DNA from: Asticcacaulis sp. AND118
GTDB taxonomy: Bacteria; Pseudomonadota; Alphaproteobacteria; Caulobacterales; Caulobacteraceae
Length of the DNA: 64,000 bases
Assembly (NCBI RefSeq): GCF_020535245.1
Contig: NZ_CP084910.1
Span: 2,146,501 to 2,210,500, forward strand
Direction: 5' to 3'
Shown: one piece after another, positions 63,530 to 64,000 of the stretch
Layout: every line of letters begins with the position of its first letter
Position numbering within the stretch: position 1 is the stretch's first letter
Program-made: the position numbers and the translations under genes
Notes under the pieces: model-generated
Database searches by the model: none
What the model was told of the DNA's origin: nothing
Seen by the model: only the letters and a program-made list of their open reading frames with translations

Positions 63530-64000
63530 ATGGTTCTTCAATCCGCCCTCATTCAGGCCATGGTCGCCGCCATTCGCAAGGCGTGCAAGGGCGTGTCCCG
63601 CGACTTCGGCGAAATCACCGAACTTCAGGTCTCGCGCAAGGGCCCCGGCGACTTTGTCACCGCCGCCGACAAGCGCGTCGAGGCCGCCCTGTTCGAGGAA
63701 CTGCTGCGTCTGCGTCCCGGCTACGGCTTCCTGGGCGAAGAGCAAGGCCTGCGCGAAGGTACCGACAAGACGCACCGCTGGATCGTCGACCCTATCGACG
63801 GCACCACCAACTTCATGCACGGCATCCCGGTCTTCGCCTGCACGGTCGCCCTTGAGCGCGACAGTGAAATCGTCGCGGGCGTGACCTATAATCCCATCAC
63901 CAACGACCTCTACTGGGCCGAAAAGGGCAAGGGCGCCTATCACAACGACCGCCGCCTGCGCGTGTCGGCGCGCAAGGTGCTGGAAGACTGCCTGATCGCC
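63530..64000 (+). CDS. suhB: Inositol monophosphatase family protein (3' end beyond window)
   Basis: First 157 residues of a lithium-sensitive-type phosphatase. It shows the metal-binding GEEQG (residues 69-73) and WIVDPIDGTTNF (Asp87, Asp90), the core signature of the family, and continues past base 64000. Family members dephosphorylate inositol phosphates, and SuhB also acts on ribosomal RNA transcription complexes in some bacteria. It follows efp after the repeat element. Confidence 0.92.
   Translation, partial: MVLQSALIQAMVAAIRKACKGVSRDFGEITELQVSRKGPGDFVTAADKRVEAALFEELLRLRPGYGFLGEEQGLREGTDKTHRWIVDPIDGTTNFMHGIPVFACTVALERDSEIVAGVTYNPITNDLYWAEKGKGAYHNDRRLRVSARKVLEDCLIA

Overview
The window is a chromosomal segment of an alphaproteobacterium, almost certainly a member of the Caulobacteraceae (an Asticcacaulis- or Caulobacter-like species). 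The reasons are the FtsZ with a long Pro/Gln-rich linker, the CtrA-degradation adaptor RcdA, the regulator TrcR (DUF1013), GANTC (CcrM) and CtrA-like sites at cell-cycle promoters, and the gene order ruvCAB-tolQRAB-pal-cpoB-tilS-ftsH. The species is inference; no rRNA is present.

Layout. 1-4250 (minus): ftsQ, ftsA and ftsZ (ftsZ runs off the left edge), with a separate regulatory region of 420 bp between ftsA and ftsZ. The usual ddl/mur genes are not upstream of ftsQ; a PhyH-type dioxygenase lies there instead. 5479-18034 (minus): one long colinear run, ruvC-ruvA-ruvB, a small membrane protein, tolQ-tolR-tolA-tolB-pal, a CsgG/HfaB-like protein, cpoB, tilS and ftsH, covering Holliday junction resolution, the Tol-Pal envelope constriction machine, tRNA-Ile lysidine synthesis and membrane proteolysis. 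tilS carries an in-frame palindromic repeat. 18394-28041 (plus): a TPR membrane protein, a DUF486 protein, a GNAT remnant, a lipoprotein, and tamA-tamB. 28095-34107: a DUF1801/YdeI-like protein, an ArsR-AHSA1 pair, DUF2322, a PAS-GAF-GGDEF-EAL protein, a VOC protein and a lactonase-type beta-propeller.

34304-42952 (plus): an N-acetylglucosamine utilisation cluster of GntR regulator, TonB-dependent receptor, NagX-like membrane protein, FHS-family permease, BadF-type kinase and NagA. GlcNAc would cross the outer membrane by the receptor and the inner membrane by the permease, then be phosphorylated and deacetylated; the glucosamine-6-phosphate deaminase is not here. Matching half-operators lie before the receptor and the permease.

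42999-49292: an OmpA-type lipoprotein, a hotdog thioesterase and PP2C-like phosphatase, a 25-residue membrane peptide with a larger membrane protein, two DUF465 proteins around ubiX, and a ParD-like antitoxin overlapping a type I methionine aminopeptidase. 49546-57252 (minus): a sialate O-acetylesterase, a PhoX-type phosphatase, and a type ISP/IIG-like restriction-modification gene interrupted by one in-frame TGA. 57402-64000: trcR, a quinone oxidoreductase, DUF1192, rcdA, thiE, an SDR, a lipoprotein, efp and the start of a suhB-like inositol monophosphatase.

Dispersed repeats: three copies of a GC-rich palindromic element (one inside tilS), two 125-150 bp elements with long terminal inverted repeats, and one RIME-like alphaproteobacterial repeat. 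I saw no tRNA, rRNA, CRISPR array, prophage or transposase gene.
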